Positions 38,401 through 50,221 are shown, numbered from the stretch's first letter. The stretch: DNA of 64,000 bases from Atrichornis clamosus (GCA_013400975.1 WBMZ01010837.1:124001-188000), one strand, 5' to 3'. Numbers and translations: made by a program. Notes: generated by a model from the sequence alone, not told the origin.

Positions 38401-41295
38401 CTTGTTAACAAGCATTATAAAATTATATCTTGTTACAAGAGTATATAGTTTGTGTAACACTATGCATGAGCTTCAAAAACTAAATTCTTTTATCAGGAAC
38501 TCTGAATGTCAAGAGCTGCATTTATGACACTTAAACGCTAATTAAAATCAGTTTCCATGCAAAATCCTACACACACACACACTGATATATGCATATGCCT
38601 TTAACCATGTACAGTTTGCAGACATCAGAAATAACCACGATCTGTACTACACTGAAACATTCAAGCATGGACACAGCAAATCTACACATAGTCAAACTAG
38701 CCTCTTTCTAGTCACAGAAGATGATTTTTTTAAAAAAATTACAGTGAGTATGAAAGAGTGGGACAGACTGAAAGAACCCACTGAGACAACACATATTTAT
38801 ATCTCTGGGCCATGTCTCTTACCATCACTGGAATTGTCACCCAAGCCATCTACCTTAAAGCTAGCTTGTGTGTGTCCAAATAGGCTTCCAGAAACCACGT
38901 AATCAACTGCTCAAAAAATGTAAGGCTCAAGGCTTTATAACATACAAAAAGCATTAGACTGAAACCTACTGGCTGCTAGAGGAAGGACAGGAAACACTGA
39001 GACACAGTAATTCACAGATACAGCTGGGAACAGCTATAGTCCTTCTACAGCTTTTACTATTCAAATAGAGAGATGTAGACTCAGTCAAGCACTAAGAACA
39101 GTAAGTCTATTTCACAGTATTTTTATGATGAGGGTGTTGAAACACTGGAACAAATTGCTTGGAGAGGTGGTAGATGCCCCATCCCTGGAAACATTCAAGA
39201 TCAAGGTGGATGGGACTCTGAGCAACCTGATCTAGACAATTATTCTATTCCTGCAGTGCTTCATGCCTTAAGGTGCAATTCTTTGTGCAAGTTTGTATCT
39301 GAGAAATGCACAGGAGTCAACATTAAGGCTTCCCCTTGGCTACGTTCACTTGGCATGTTATTCTCTACTACTAGTGTGTAAAATTATCCCTCAGGATAAG
39401 CTCCAAATACCAAGAATGTTTTACGTACTCATCTTCCCCATGCAAATTATTTTCAGAGAAAGGAGAAAGTCAATATAAAGTCCCCAAACTACAAGTTACC
39501 TGCATTGGTCCCCTGCTCCTTAAGTCTAACCTACACCTTTCTAAGAGAGTACTGGCTTCCCTAGCTAGCTTTTCCAGCTCCACCCTTCTGCAAGAGCGTC
39601 AAAGACCAAAGAAGCCCCAGCATGGAACATTCAGAGAAGATAAACTGTGTTGTAGAAGAAGCAGAAGAGGTAGCCTGGTAACAATCACTGGCAAGACATT
39701 TTCTTGCTTCCACTGACTGCTTTTATCTGGTTGCCTTACTAACTGCACTCAGAGTGGATCCGTGGTTCCTAACAATAAAAGGAAGCAACACAGAGGCAGC
39801 CTCATCTAAATATTGTATCCACATCGTACAAAAAATTATGCTAAAAGACTTGAATAAAAAGTCTTTAATGCTGTGCTGAAATGTTAATAAAGCAAAAGAA
39901 CAGTGTTTTAGTGTTAAAGCTAAGTTAACTGCATAAAAACAGATTGCAAGTTACCTAGCATGGCTCAAATACACGGCTTGGCGTCGAATGTCTTCTGAGT
40001 CAATTTCCACAGGATTTATTAGAGCAAGCTGATCAATAGACCATCTAAATTTTCCTGGTGTCTAAAAAAAGAATCAGGCATCTTAATGCTTGCTAGTCTA
40101 AAAAGATAAAAATAAAACCACAGAAATCTCAGTGGAACAACACAATCACAGCTTCCATATGGTTTCTGTCAAAGACAATCAAAAGAATTTCTATTTAAAT
40201 CATCTACTTTTTAAAAAAATGAGTAAGTCAGTCAGGCTTCTTATCCTGGTAGTGGTATTATAATGATTTACAAGATAATATTAAGTGGAAGGTTATAGCT
40301 GGTATTTACAAACTGAGGTGTCAGTTTCTCCTCAATTTCTGAGGACAGGTCTACTAAAGACATAACTTGCGATAAAATTAGGTTGCTTTTAGATTGCCAC
40401 AATCCAAATTGTGGTTCCATGAAAACCCAGTGTCCATACCTAATCCAAGTTATCCAAATAATAGAGCAGTCTTCTTTTCACCTTCAATTTCAAAGGAGAC
40501 CATATGCATCCTGCAAAGTCTCCCTCATAATGCCATGCATAGTCCATAACAAAATGAAATTCAGAAAAAAAGCAGTCCTTTAGTTAACAATTACAAAATA
40601 CTGTTCAAATATATTTGGATATTATCTACCAAGCGAGTCTTTTTAGTTTCATTAGCACGGTATCATCTCTACTGCTTATCAGAAACTAAATTCAACAGCA
40701 AGCCAGAATGTAATTTGCAACTAAAGTTATATATACACAAAATCATTACCTTCAATACGTAAACAGCTCATAACAGAAGTGCAATTAAGTTTTATTTGCA
40801 ATCAGCCTGCTTAGCATCTAAGTAGGAACTGGTTTGTCCCACTTTAGGTAGGACCAGAATACCACATCCAACAACTGTTCTTTATCTACTTTCAACTGGT
40901 TTTAGTACTCAATCACTAATATCTAAAGACTAAATAAATTTAGGAAGGTAGGAAGACTAAGCGACAATGTCAGTATTAAAAGCAGCATAATTCTGTAAAG
41001 AGAAGAACTCCAAATGTCACCAAATTTCTTTAGCTTAGTTCATATGTTAAAACACACTAAATAAAAAAACCCTTTATAACGCATTTGAAAACATTAGCAC
41101 TATATCTGTATAGTTACACAAGTAAGGACTAGATCTTACAGATGAGGATTTTGTAGACTTAAAGACGGAAGGACTGGAGACAATCTGCTCCTGAAGAGTG
41201 TAATAATCACTGGGACTTTCAAAAGGATTCAGGATTGTGACTCGCCCTGGAGTTCCTGGTGCTATCTGCATTTTAGCTTCTTCTGTATCACCCAT
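26462..41295 (-). CDS. BORA: BORA, Aurora A cofactor and PLK1 activator, complete coding region
   Basis: BORA binds Aurora A and lets it phosphorylate the PLK1 activation loop at mitotic entry. Exons, in transcript order: 41140-41295, 39955-40061, 36665-36710, 35204-35285, 34350-34415, 33549-33605, 31665-31882, 30231-30384, 28627-29225, 28106-28237, 26462-26647. They total 1803 bases, or 600 residues (human about 559). Conserved marks are NPFESPSDY (about 23-31), FRWSIDQ (57-63), [10 protein letters not shown] around the Cdk-site Ser113, an FSSSPIQ segment at 247-253 that I take for the PLK1 polo-box docking site, and the beta-TrCP degron DSGYNT at 497-502, matching human S497/T501. The large exon at 28627-29225 encodes the SP-rich middle, including [12 protein letters not shown] and [18 protein letters not shown]. 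The body is low-complexity and Ser/Pro-rich, as expected of a disordered protein. The upstream acceptor at 41312-41311 implies a non-coding first exon in the CpG island. The last exon is the least certain because its protein is poorly conserved. Introns, including 36711-39954, hold no other gene I can support. Confidence 0.93.
30385..30410 (-). repeat. BORA: T17 homopolymer in a BORA splice acceptor
   Basis: On the minus strand an uninterrupted run of 17 T lies a few bases before the CTGAAG acceptor of the exon 30231-30384. The run is the A-tract at about 30394-30410 on the plus strand. Confidence 0.85.
32955..33371 (-). mobile_element. CR1 LINE 3' fragment in a BORA intron
   Basis: The plus strand starts with TCACAGAATCACAGAG and continues through AAGTCCAACTCCTGG, the TCCCTGGGGACTCTGTTCCA block, the CTAACCTAAACCTCCTC-like block and GTCTCCTCCAGGCTGAACAA. 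This is the usual order in an antisense CR1 3' end. It lies between the exons at 31665-31882 and 33549-33605, in the same orientation as BORA. Confidence 0.9.
34789..34850. repeat. Two-copy tandem duplication, 32-bp period
   Basis: A 30-base word (34789-34818) recurs exactly at 34821-34850 after a TT spacer. It lies in the BORA intron between the exons at 34350-34415 and 35204-35285. The exact match suggests a recent local duplication. Confidence 0.95.
39115..39250 (+). mobile_element. CR1 LINE fragment, sense, in a BORA intron
   Basis: The plus strand reads as CR1 sense sequence: GAGGGTGTTGAAACACTGGA, the GCTTGGAGAGGTGGTAGATG block, CCCCATCCCTGGAAACATTC, and TGAGCAACCTGATCTAG. It is short and lacks the terminal repeat of the CR1 3' end. 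Confidence 0.85.
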
Positions 41296-42221
41296 AACAC
41301 TAAGCTATACCTGAGAAAGAGAGAGGGAGAGTAAAATTAATGAAAACAATTAAATAGCAATTTTGACATTTTAGGGTCATCCTGAAGGCTTTGGGAAGAG
41401 AGAATCAATCATTTTAAGGCACCAGCAACATTTCAAAGACTAACAAAAACGAAGTTAGCTACGGCTTGGACCTACTGACATAAAGCTGATAAATAAGGCT
41501 AGTAGGAACAATTACAAATGAATTGTAATTCAATTGTAAACCTATGAAAACGAGACTGGAAAGAAGACGAAAAGGGGGCTTAAAAAACCCCAGACAAACA
41601 CCAAAACAAGTGCAAAACAAGCAAACAAAAACAAACCCCCCAAATCCACAGCCAAGCACCCGAAGAAACAAACGGCTGTCCTGCCTCCACACGGGACCAG
41701 CCCGGCAGCTCCCGGCTGCGCGCAGAACCCCCGGGCGGCGGGAGGGGGGACGCGCGGTGCTGCCTGTGCGGCCACGGAGCAATAACGCCCCAGGCAGGTC
41801 CCGCTCCGCCCGGGCGCTGAAACCGCCCGCCCTTCGCCTCAACGGGCCGGGAGCAACCCCAGCCCGCGAGGGGCGCCGGGCGCCGCGACCGCTCCCTCCC
41901 GCGGGAGGGCACCTCCCGGGCCGCGGTGGCTCCCTCGCCTACAGCCGCCGAGGGGACGGGAGCCCCTGGGGAAGCGCCCCCGCTCAGCCCCTTCTCACTC
42001 TTCTCCCCGGGATGGTGCCACCGCGCCGAGCCGCGAGACGCTCTGCCAAGCCCCCGCCGCCGAGGAGGCGATGCTGGGAACGCCGGAGAAGCGGGCACGG
42101 CCACCTGCCGCCGTTATCGGCCCGCCGCCGCGCCGACCGCTCATGCCCGGCCCTGCGCCGCTCCCGCCCCCGCCGCGCCGGGCAGCCCTTTAATCAGCCC
42201 CGCCCCCTCTGTGGGCTCTGG

Positions 42222-42317
42222 CCAATCACAGCGCGCGGTGTGCGCCGCCAGGCCAATGGCAGGGCTCCCCCTCTCTCGAACGGGCCAATCGCCGGGGTGC
42301 CGCGGCACGAATTCAAA
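42222..42317 (+). promoter_or_regulatory. Three phased CCAAT boxes plus CHR-like element
   Basis: CCAAT pentamers start at 42222, 42253 and 42285, so they are spaced 31 and 32 bases apart. TTCAAA (reverse complement TTTGAA, the cell-cycle homology region core) lies at 42312-42317. NF-Y boxes spaced 31-33 bases upstream of a CHR are the known layout of G2/M gene promoters bound by DREAM and MuvB complexes. The order fits transcription towards MZT1. Confidence 0.65.
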
Positions 42318-42352
42318 GAAGGCCCGCCCCCGCCGCCCTCGCGCTGCGCGAG

Positions 42353-42363
42353 GACGTCACGTG
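42353..42363. promoter_or_regulatory. Overlapping CRE-like half site and E-box
   Basis: GACGTCAC (42353-42360) overlaps the palindrome CACGTG (42358-42363), about 60 bases before the MZT1 start codon. These are recognised core motifs for CREB/ATF and bHLH-type factors. Use is unproven. Confidence 0.45.
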
Positions 42364-42419
42364 GGGCGGGGGTCTGAGGGGACGCGGGGCGTTCCGGTTC
42401 CGGGCGAGGCCGGGTCGCC

Positions 42420-45400
42420 ATGGCGAGCAACGCCGCCAGCCTGAACGCCGTGCGGGAGACCATGGACGGTGCGTGACACGGCCGCGGGACAGGGACGCAC
42501 GGGCTGGAAGGGAGAGTGAACGCCTGGCCCTGCTGTGGGCCGTGAAGAAGGGTGCGGGTTGCGGCTGTTGAAAGACGCAGCGCGTAGCAGTTTATTTTTT
42601 ACTTCATGTTACGCAGTGTCTGAAGCGGTTCAAATACGCACGTAGTGCGAGTGTCTTTGGACCTCACGTGACTTACTTTGTTTAGTTCTGTTTTGGTTTG
42701 GTTTTTTTTTTAAGTTAGCTAAGGATTTAATATAGAATACTGTTATTCTTTTAGTATCTGTATATATATACATACACACTAAATATATTGTTATATTTTG
42801 TGTGTGTGTATATATATATTTACTGTTCTTTCTCGTTATTTGTAGCAGTTAATGCAGCTTTTGTTACCGGGCTCAGTGCACCTTGGACTAACGCCAGGGG
42901 AACGGAGGAGAGAGAAAGAGCCGACCCTGTGACAGCACCTGAACCGATCTGATCCCCGATATTTTGTCTTGTGCACGGCTCATGTCAGAAAACGAAAGTA
43001 AACTATGGAAAAAACCCAAACCAAACAACTATGTAGTGAAAAAGTGTTGAGAACAGTAGTCAGAGTTAGAATTAGAATCGTTTCTGACGTGAAAAAAACC
43101 TCCAAGCCCCAGGTACTGTTGTGGGATGGGGAATGTGAGAGAAGTGGCACTGGCAGTGCTGGGAGATATTTTAGAGATTGATAAGCCATGAGAAATGTGA
43201 GCAGGTGAATAAGGGTCGGGTGCTCACTTTCTCTTCCAGCCTGACTATGAGGAATCAAAGCTGGCATGTTCTGGAGTTGTTTCTTAGTGTAGTGTCAAAC
43301 TCTGGAATTCCATGAAATGCCTATGCCAAAAGCTTACATGCAGAATGGAAAGCTGCCAGGAAATCCCTTGGGGGTTGTTAAAATGTGAAGACTTTTTCTG
43401 GAAATGCCCTAATGAGGGAGTAGAGGCTAGGGAGAATGTTTGTGGGGTATTGCTTTGCATTTGTTATTTTCTCAGTAGTCTTCCTTTCTCCTGAAGTTAT
43501 GGCTACTGTTACATAAGGGTTTCTTAGCACAGATCTTCATGAATTGAGTTGGTGCAAAAATTAGCATTTCAGCCACTGATCTCTATGCTCTGACCTGCTG
43601 CTGCAGGAAAAGCAGGACTGGCAGGATCTTTATGGCTCCTCTCATGCTGCAAGAGCATAAGACCATTTTGTGCAGATAGAGAGAGCTTTCTTTGGGAAGG
43701 ACAAAGAATCTAAGTTCTGGTAACTGTACATGACATCTTCCCTCTTTTCACTTCTGCAGGAATGCTTTAGACGGGAGGGACAATATGCAGATTTAAAGGC
43801 AAAGTAAGGCTTTTGAGAACACATATGGAAAGTGCACTAATCTTCAGATTTAGGAGCCCAGGCTTCCTGTGTAACTGTGTATATTTTATTTAGGATAGAC
43901 ATAGACACTTAGCAGTTGTGGTCTGCAAAGTTGTTAAGAGCTCAGAATTGTTCTGGAGAAACTGCTATATCTCTCTGCCAAAGCCATTGCCTCAACACCT
44001 AAAGATTGCAAAGGACTTAATCAGTCTCTGAAGTCCAAAAGCACAGAGTGTTCTTATAGCCTACATTTTACATAATTGGCAAGCGTGTTAGTTGTTGAAT
44101 TATTCACTTATTTTATTACTTTATTATTATTAGATAAACCCTTTATCCAGTATTAAGTTTCCTGAACCAGAAAAACATGGTGCTGATGTTAGAAGCTGTA
44201 GGTTTTAGCATGTGTTGGAAAACTAAACATAAATGTTGCTGTTCAAACAGCAGTGGACAACTGCCATGTTCACACTCTACTGTAGAAGTTAAATGTTGAT
44301 GAAGAACAATTGATTATTGAAATGTCATAGTCTGTAGGGACTAAAGTGTTTTTATTTTTTTCTGCTGCAGTTCTGTTTGAGATTTCAAGAATATTAAACA
44401 CTGGCTTGGATATGGAGACATTATCTATTTGTGTGCGGCTTTGTGAACAAGGGATAAATCCAGAAGCATTATCATCTGTTATTAAAGAACTACGTAAGGC
44501 TACAGAAGCTCTAAAGGTAATGCTTTTGTTCAAAAATCTTATAAATTTGTTTTTAAGAGTCAAATGTACATGCCACTTGTTATACTTCAATTTGTAAATT
44601 GTACTTTGTCATGACTCACTTTTAAATCAAGGAAATTAACTGTTCTGTAGAGAAAGCAGTGAATACAGCTGAATTCAGCATGAAACAGGAAATGGTACAA
44701 ATATCTTGTACAAATGAAATAATTAGACTAACTCTTCCGAAGAAAAAACAAAAACACAACCCAAACTCAGAGATTTTTATTATGGTCAACATTTGCCCCC
44801 TTATCTGCATAATATCACAAATAGATTGCTCCTTTCTCCTTTAATTAATATCATGTCATTTCTACAACCTCAGATCTAATAGTATGCAGCAGTGCTTGTG
44901 AACAGGCACATGCAGCTTGCTAATGTAATCTTCACATATTATTTTTACCACATTAACCTTTCCTTCCAATCTTTCTGAAGACCAACAAGAGGGGATTTCA
45001 TCGTTTGGGTATATATAGGGCTTTTTATATATGAACATTTTTGTTTAACTAGCCTCGTTTGGGTATATATAGGGCTTTTTATATATGAACATTTTTGTTT
45101 AACTAGCCTCGTTTGGGTATATATAGGGCTTTTTATATATGAACATTTTTGTTTAACTAGCAGAGGGTAACCATGGTTTTTAAAAAATTCTTGCTTGCCT
45201 TATAAAGGATTTTCATTCCTGTCTACCTAAACATCACAGTCATGATTTTTTTTTTTCTGCTGCTTCTTATATTTGGTTATTTCTGGGAGGTGGAGTGGAA
45301 ACCTCTATCTTGCTTCTGTTCTGGAAGACTGCAGATTTTATTTTTAACTTAACATTTTTCTATATTCATGCATGTTTTATATTTGTGTCTATGCTTAACC

Positions 45401-46061
45401 ATGTGCTTACATATTAATTTACCTATGAGTATATAAGTAATCGAGGGTTGTTTTGTTTCTTCCATTGCATTTACTGGTTTATCATTCCTGTTGTTATCCT
45501 TTAACTGTTTGTCTTGTAACTGGTTTAAAACCTACCAGTGTCAGTCTTGAACAGCTGCGCCTTGTTGACTGGGTTAAGTTATTCAGTAATAAAAATACTA
45601 ATGTACTTAATCAAATAATGGTTAGTGTAATTTATGCAGTTATGATCAGAGTTAATTCTTCTAAATTTTGTGTCAGTAACTTATCTGTATGAGTGGAGTA
45701 ATAATTACCATAAATCGTATAAAGCAAGCTCCAAAGGTAGCAATATTCATGCATTTGAACTTTTCTTGAAAACATTAGGATCAAATGTATAAGATACAAA
45801 CTGCTCAGATATAGGACATAACACAAGTAAACAGCAGTGACTATCTTAGTAAAGGGTAGTGGCAGTCGACAGCATTATTTTTTTTAAATGGTAGTGTTCA
45901 TTAGAGAAATTTTCATAAGTAGCTTTTTTTTGACTTTGAAGTTCTCTAGGAAAATTTAAAAAGTTAAAAGAAAAGATTGAATTTAACCTACATGATGTCT
46001 CTTTGTGACTTGCAATAAATGTTTTTTCTGTTTCTAGGCCGCTGAAAATATGACAGGCTGA
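42420..46061 (+). CDS. MZT1: MZT1 (MOZART1), gamma-tubulin ring complex subunit, complete
   Basis: MZT1 is a small protein that binds the N-termini of gamma-tubulin complex proteins. It is needed to recruit and activate gamma-tubulin ring complexes at centrosomes and spindles. Exons are 42420-42468 (49 bases), 44371-44516 (146 bases) and 46038-46061 (24 bases), together 72 codons plus TGA. The protein begins [16 protein letters not shown], continues with the near-invariant core ([37 protein letters not shown]) and ends KAAENMTG. The human protein is 82 residues, and the difference is its N-terminal Ala run, absent here. All junctions are GT-AG and in frame. The start is the first ATG in the island and is set in a good Kozak context (GCCATGG). 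Head-to-head with BORA. Confidence 0.97.
42760..42820. repeat. Compound TA/TG microsatellite in MZT1 intron 1
   Basis: Alternating TA runs, a short CA segment, a TG run and another TA run, broken by an AT-rich linker. Likely length-polymorphic. Confidence 0.8.
45001..45161. repeat. Three perfect tandem copies of a 54-bp unit
   Basis: Units start at 45001, 45055 and 45109, each beginning TCGTTTGGGTATATATAGGG and ending with GTTTAACTAGC. I see no mismatch between copies. The array lies in MZT1 intron 2. Each unit contains TATATATA and GCTTTTTATATAT segments. Confidence 0.97.
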
Positions 46062-46600
46062 TATGGGAGAAGATCTCTGCATGAGAAGAATGCCAAGTTA
46101 AAGTTAACAGGAGCTCTGAAGATTGCCACTATTCAGAAGAACAATTAAATAAGTGTATGGGAAGGTTTCAGAATATTTCTGGAATATTCTTCAGAACAAT
46201 GGTGTATATAATAGCTTTGAAAAGTTTTTAATAAGAGAAGTTCACCAGTCATATCATTACCTGGTATTTTTGTGAACTGTTCATGAATACAGTGCAATTG
46301 CTCATCTTTGGCATCCAGTACTTTTTAAATCATGCCAGATATTGTACATTTGTTGAATTTAGTTGTGTGTACCAATGAATATTGTTATAATGAATGTAGC
46401 TCTGTTAATGCAACCTTTGGAAGTGATAGTATGTGGTTTTACCTCTTTCTTGGATGAAAAACTACATGGACAAGTTTAGTCTTGCTTTATGGTCTAGATA
46501 GGAATGAAGCCCTTACTGACTTTATTTTAATTAGAGTAAGGGCTGTAACTTAAGTCTCAATCTGAAACTAATAAATAAAGCATTTTTGATAATGTAGGTA
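46062..46600 (+). other. MZT1: MZT1 3' UTR
   Basis: AT-rich sequence from the stop codon to shortly after a pair of overlapping polyadenylation hexamers at 46570-46579. No other open frame or repeat is visible in it. Confidence 0.7.
46570..46579 (+). terminator. MZT1: MZT1 polyadenylation signals, two overlapping AATAAA
   Basis: AATAAA at 46570-46575 overlaps AATAAA at 46574-46579, about 510 bases after the stop codon. A T-rich segment follows. Confidence 0.75.
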
Positions 46601-46604
46601 ATGA

Positions 46605-48879
46605 ATTGTCCTTTTGATTTCAATTCAAGTTCATGGGAAGAGTGTTTAACTTAGATAACAAAAGTTATCTGTGCAGAAATGTATATAAATTTAAATTCTT
46701 GATGGCATGGAATGTTTTATGGAGATCAGGTGCTACATTTCTGACATTTGTTGACTGCTGAATCTAAAAATATCTAGGCAGTGTTGTTACTGCAATACAA
46801 TAGTCAAAGTATATATGAGATGCATCAGATTTGGTTGATGGGCATCAAAGAGTCTTAAACAGCTGGTTCTGGTTGGTATAGGAATATCTTTAGCACTAGA
46901 AATCTTCACTTAATTTCCAGTATCCTTGCATCCAGGAATTCTACTTCCTAAGCTTTTTCTTTTTTCTTTTTTTTTTTCTTTAATCCTTTTTACAAAGTAT
47001 GGTGCTAGTGGGATCTGAAGCAACCTCCAGGGTTAATAGGGTGAAGCACATTTGGAAATGAACCTGGAGTCTTAGTTAAGCCAAAAGTTATATTTGTGCA
47101 GAGATAAAATGTTCTTTCTACTTCAAGCGTTTATGTCGTATACACTCTAGGTCATAGATTTATAAAAAACAATCAAGGAAGCTAAATACTTCATATTGCT
47201 GGCAGAGAGAATAGAAAAATATTTATATTGCACTGAATCACTTACCTTTATTTCCAGTTAGCCTGGCCACAAAATCATTCCAGGAGGATACTGTAAAAAC
47301 TTCTGGGTAACTGAGCTGAGGAACTTCTAAGTGGTGTCATTTTGCATACTCACAGCATCAATTTACAAAGGATTTTAAATGTTCTTAATTTGAATATTGG
47401 GTATATATTTTTTTTTTTTAAGCATCAAGGTATCCTTAGTATGAAACGATATCAATGATGAAATTCATCTTAGGAATTCTGAAAAGTCAGTAAAATGTCA
47501 TGAAAACATAAGGTAAGAGCAGCACAAATTAGTAATTAGCTCTTTTACTTAATTTTCTCTAGACTCAGTGCTACATGTCAAGAATGAGAAAAGACTTGGG
47601 GTGTATTCTCGCTGTTCTCAGGAGTCACATCTAAGTCTGTGAGATTTCCCTTGTGTAATTTAAACTCTGAAAGTTTTCTGTAAGCTATAGCAAATGTGCC
47701 CAAAATAATTATGAAATTTTGTTAAAATGCATGTTTCTGCTGGTGCAGTTCCTTTTCCTCCATTGCCAGATCTTTGGGCAATACAGGAAGTCTGATGATA
47801 TCCCTTGAATGTCACTCTATTGATTAGTTGCATTTATGTGTTTCCAGGGCTTTTTCTAACTTGTTAGCTGGGTTTTGGTTTGGATTTTATGTCCTTGAAA
47901 TGCTTAAAACCAGCTTGCAATTGCAATGTGAGAATTTAAACATAATTTATATAATTATATATAATTCTTGAACTGTCCAGTAAATTGCATCTGCCATTTT
48001 ACCATCAGTAAGTTTCCAACTTTTATGCATTTAGACATTTTCTAGTAGACCAGTTGTCATGCAGAATTATAGAAGGACATTTCTTTGACATCCAAAACCC
48101 CAATTTGATGTCTATAAAACTAAAAATGCATTATTTTCATTATTACTAAATGGTAACATTGGTTACTTAGTATTAATTAAGACACTAAAGGAAGAACATG
48201 TTGTTTCTTAAAACTGGTGTAAGAAATCTCCTGACAGCTTTTGGTTTAGGATGCCATCCATAACAAATACAGTTAGTATTTGTCTCTTCTTCCTGGTAAG
48301 AAATAAAGAAGAAAACCCCTCTACTGGAAGTTTCATGCTGGAAATATTTGTGCTGTAAGGTAAGTCTGTCACTTTAATACCATCCCCACTATGTGAACAT
48401 GACTGCTCAGACTTAACGCTGGTGACAGAGAAGTCTTGGCTACATTTGTAACAAGCACCATGTTCTTCTACATTTAACTAAGAGGCTGAGCAAAGGGCAC
48501 ATGCTTTTCCTCTGTGCTCCTTACTTACATGGTGCTGGAGCTCCTGAGAAGATAAACATAGGAATAGCTATACAGGTCCTGACCAAAGATGTTTTTTCTA
48601 ACACAATAGCGTCTTTTGTAGTCAAAAGCAGCTGCCTGAGGAAGGATAAGAACAATGCAAGCACATTTGGTTGCTCTGTGTTCTCCTAGCTTCTCAATGT
48701 CTTCTATTCCCGGCTTTCCTGAACATCATATGGTTTGTCTATTTAGTAATTTTCAATGCTACTTTTCCAGTACTTGTCTGGTTTCCTTTGGACTGTATAT
48801 GCTTCCTGAATAACGGCAGCCTTTATCAATTGATGTCTCTTGCATAAAGAATTGCCACTTCTTGTTTATATTGAACCTG
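46605..48879. other. Gene-free intergenic sequence downstream of MZT1
   Basis: AT-rich single-copy-looking DNA with short T or A runs (about 46966-46980, 47408-47420). I see no exon, RNA gene or recognisable transposable element. Confidence 0.6.
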
Positions 48880-49440
48880 ATTTTTACTAGACTGATTTAA
48901 TGTCCCCTGCTCCATAAACCTGGACCTACCATGCTTGTGCCAGTCAATGTTCTGCAGATACTTAACAGTCACCTTTAAATTTCCTCTTCTAAACTGAAAT
49001 GCATTAGCATGTGGCTGATGAAAAGCATGGAATAACTTCTGTATTTACTGTCTTTTGAGACTTACGTTATTTTCTGAGAAGGGAACCAAAACTATACACA
49101 ACATTAGCAATGTAGTTAAGTACTGGCCTCTTTGTTTACTTTCTTGTTCTTTATTCTTTCCTAGTAATTCTTAATATTTGGCTTGCTTTTTAAATTTAAT
49201 CTAAATGTTGAGCTGTATAATTGTATAATTTATTCGTCTATACTGAATTGCTTCTGCCACTTTCTTTCCTAGTCAGTCTTCCATGCATTTCTGCAGTTCA
49301 TCACACTTTTCTGGTAGTCTTGCTACCCTGACTAATTTTATCATTGGAAAGTTTTGTTGCTTTGTCCCTTCTTTGAGATTAATTATACATAAATCATGCA
49401 GGACACAATGTAGCAAAGACTGGGAAGGACCACTAGTGAC
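48880..49440 (-). mobile_element. Ancient, heavily decayed CR1/L3-type LINE fragment
   Basis: On the plus strand several phrases recur in the order of an old amniote CR1/L3 element read antisense: GAACCAAAACTATACACAA, then a TTTGGCTTGCTTTTTAAAT segment, then a TTGCTTCTGCCACTTTCTTT / CCTAGTCAGTCTTCCATGC segment, then CTGACTAATTTTATCATTGG. The match is to remembered consensus sequence and the copy is very diverged, so ends are approximate. Confidence 0.6.
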
Positions 49441-50221
49441 TTAGGGCAGAAGCTGACCACTTATTCATTTTCTGTGATTGTGCATAAGATGCATCATTCT
49501 TACACCAAGTGTCTTTAGTGTCACAGATAGCAAGCTATATGAGAATTTAAGTACAGTTTTGAATCCAGTCCTGCAGAGAGCATGGCATGCTTGATAACTA
49601 TCAGGATCCCTAATGTTCTTTCCCACTTGCTGGTCTCCAGGTGAGCAAATACTGGTTCAGTCCTAGATTTACTTTTTGATTCAATCAACTAATTCCTTCT
49701 GGGTTTAACTGGTGAGCTGTTGCAGGCACATTTAATTCTAGGGACTGCTCCCAGCAGGCTGTATACCAGGTCCTTCCGTTCTTCCCCAACACTGTCCACC
49801 TTCAAACACTCCCATCTGCTTTTACATGCTTATAGTTTCATGCTATAGAAACGCTGCAGTCCTTCTTACTTGAATATACTTTAAATTAAAAGGCACAAAA
49901 AATGACCTAAGAAATGAAATAACCTAAGAATCAGCAGTGATCCATGATGTAGTATGGCTGTAGGCAACCTGCTTTAAAGAGATCTAATGCTGAGCAGTGG
50001 GGCTTTACATTACTATGTTCTGGGTTAGGGACTTAGGCATGCCTTTACTATTGGAGATTCATCTCTGAGCCACAATATTACTGTTTAATTAAAGTAATTT
50101 CAACCTGTAAAAGAGTGAGGGCAAGAACAGCATTGTAGCAGTCACTTGGCATCAGCAGAAACAAACAACCAACTGGTAAACTTGGGATTTTATCAGCAAA
50201 GAATGAAAGACGGAAAAAAGT
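49441..50221. other. Gene-free intergenic sequence
   Basis: AT-rich DNA between two CR1-type copies. I see nothing else in it. Confidence 0.5.

Larger units (their letters stand above)
41680..42590. promoter_or_regulatory. CpG-island bidirectional promoter of BORA and MZT1
   Basis: A dense CpG island separates the BORA start codon (41295, minus) from the MZT1 start codon (42420, plus), 1.1 kb apart. It contains several GC boxes (CCGCCCC at about 42199 and CCCGCCCC at about 42323), three CCAAT boxes and an ETS-like TTCCGG at about 42392. No TATA box is evident. A GTGAGA donor-like site on the minus strand near 41999 could end a non-coding BORA first exon, but this is a guess. Long open frames across the island are artefacts of GC richness. 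Confidence 0.8.

Noticed and set aside
41544..42377. 277-codon open frame on the plus strand
   Set aside because: It lies across the BORA/MZT1 CpG island, is Arg/Pro/Ala rich, runs open in several frames at once and overlaps the CCAAT array. It is an artefact of few AT-rich stop codons.
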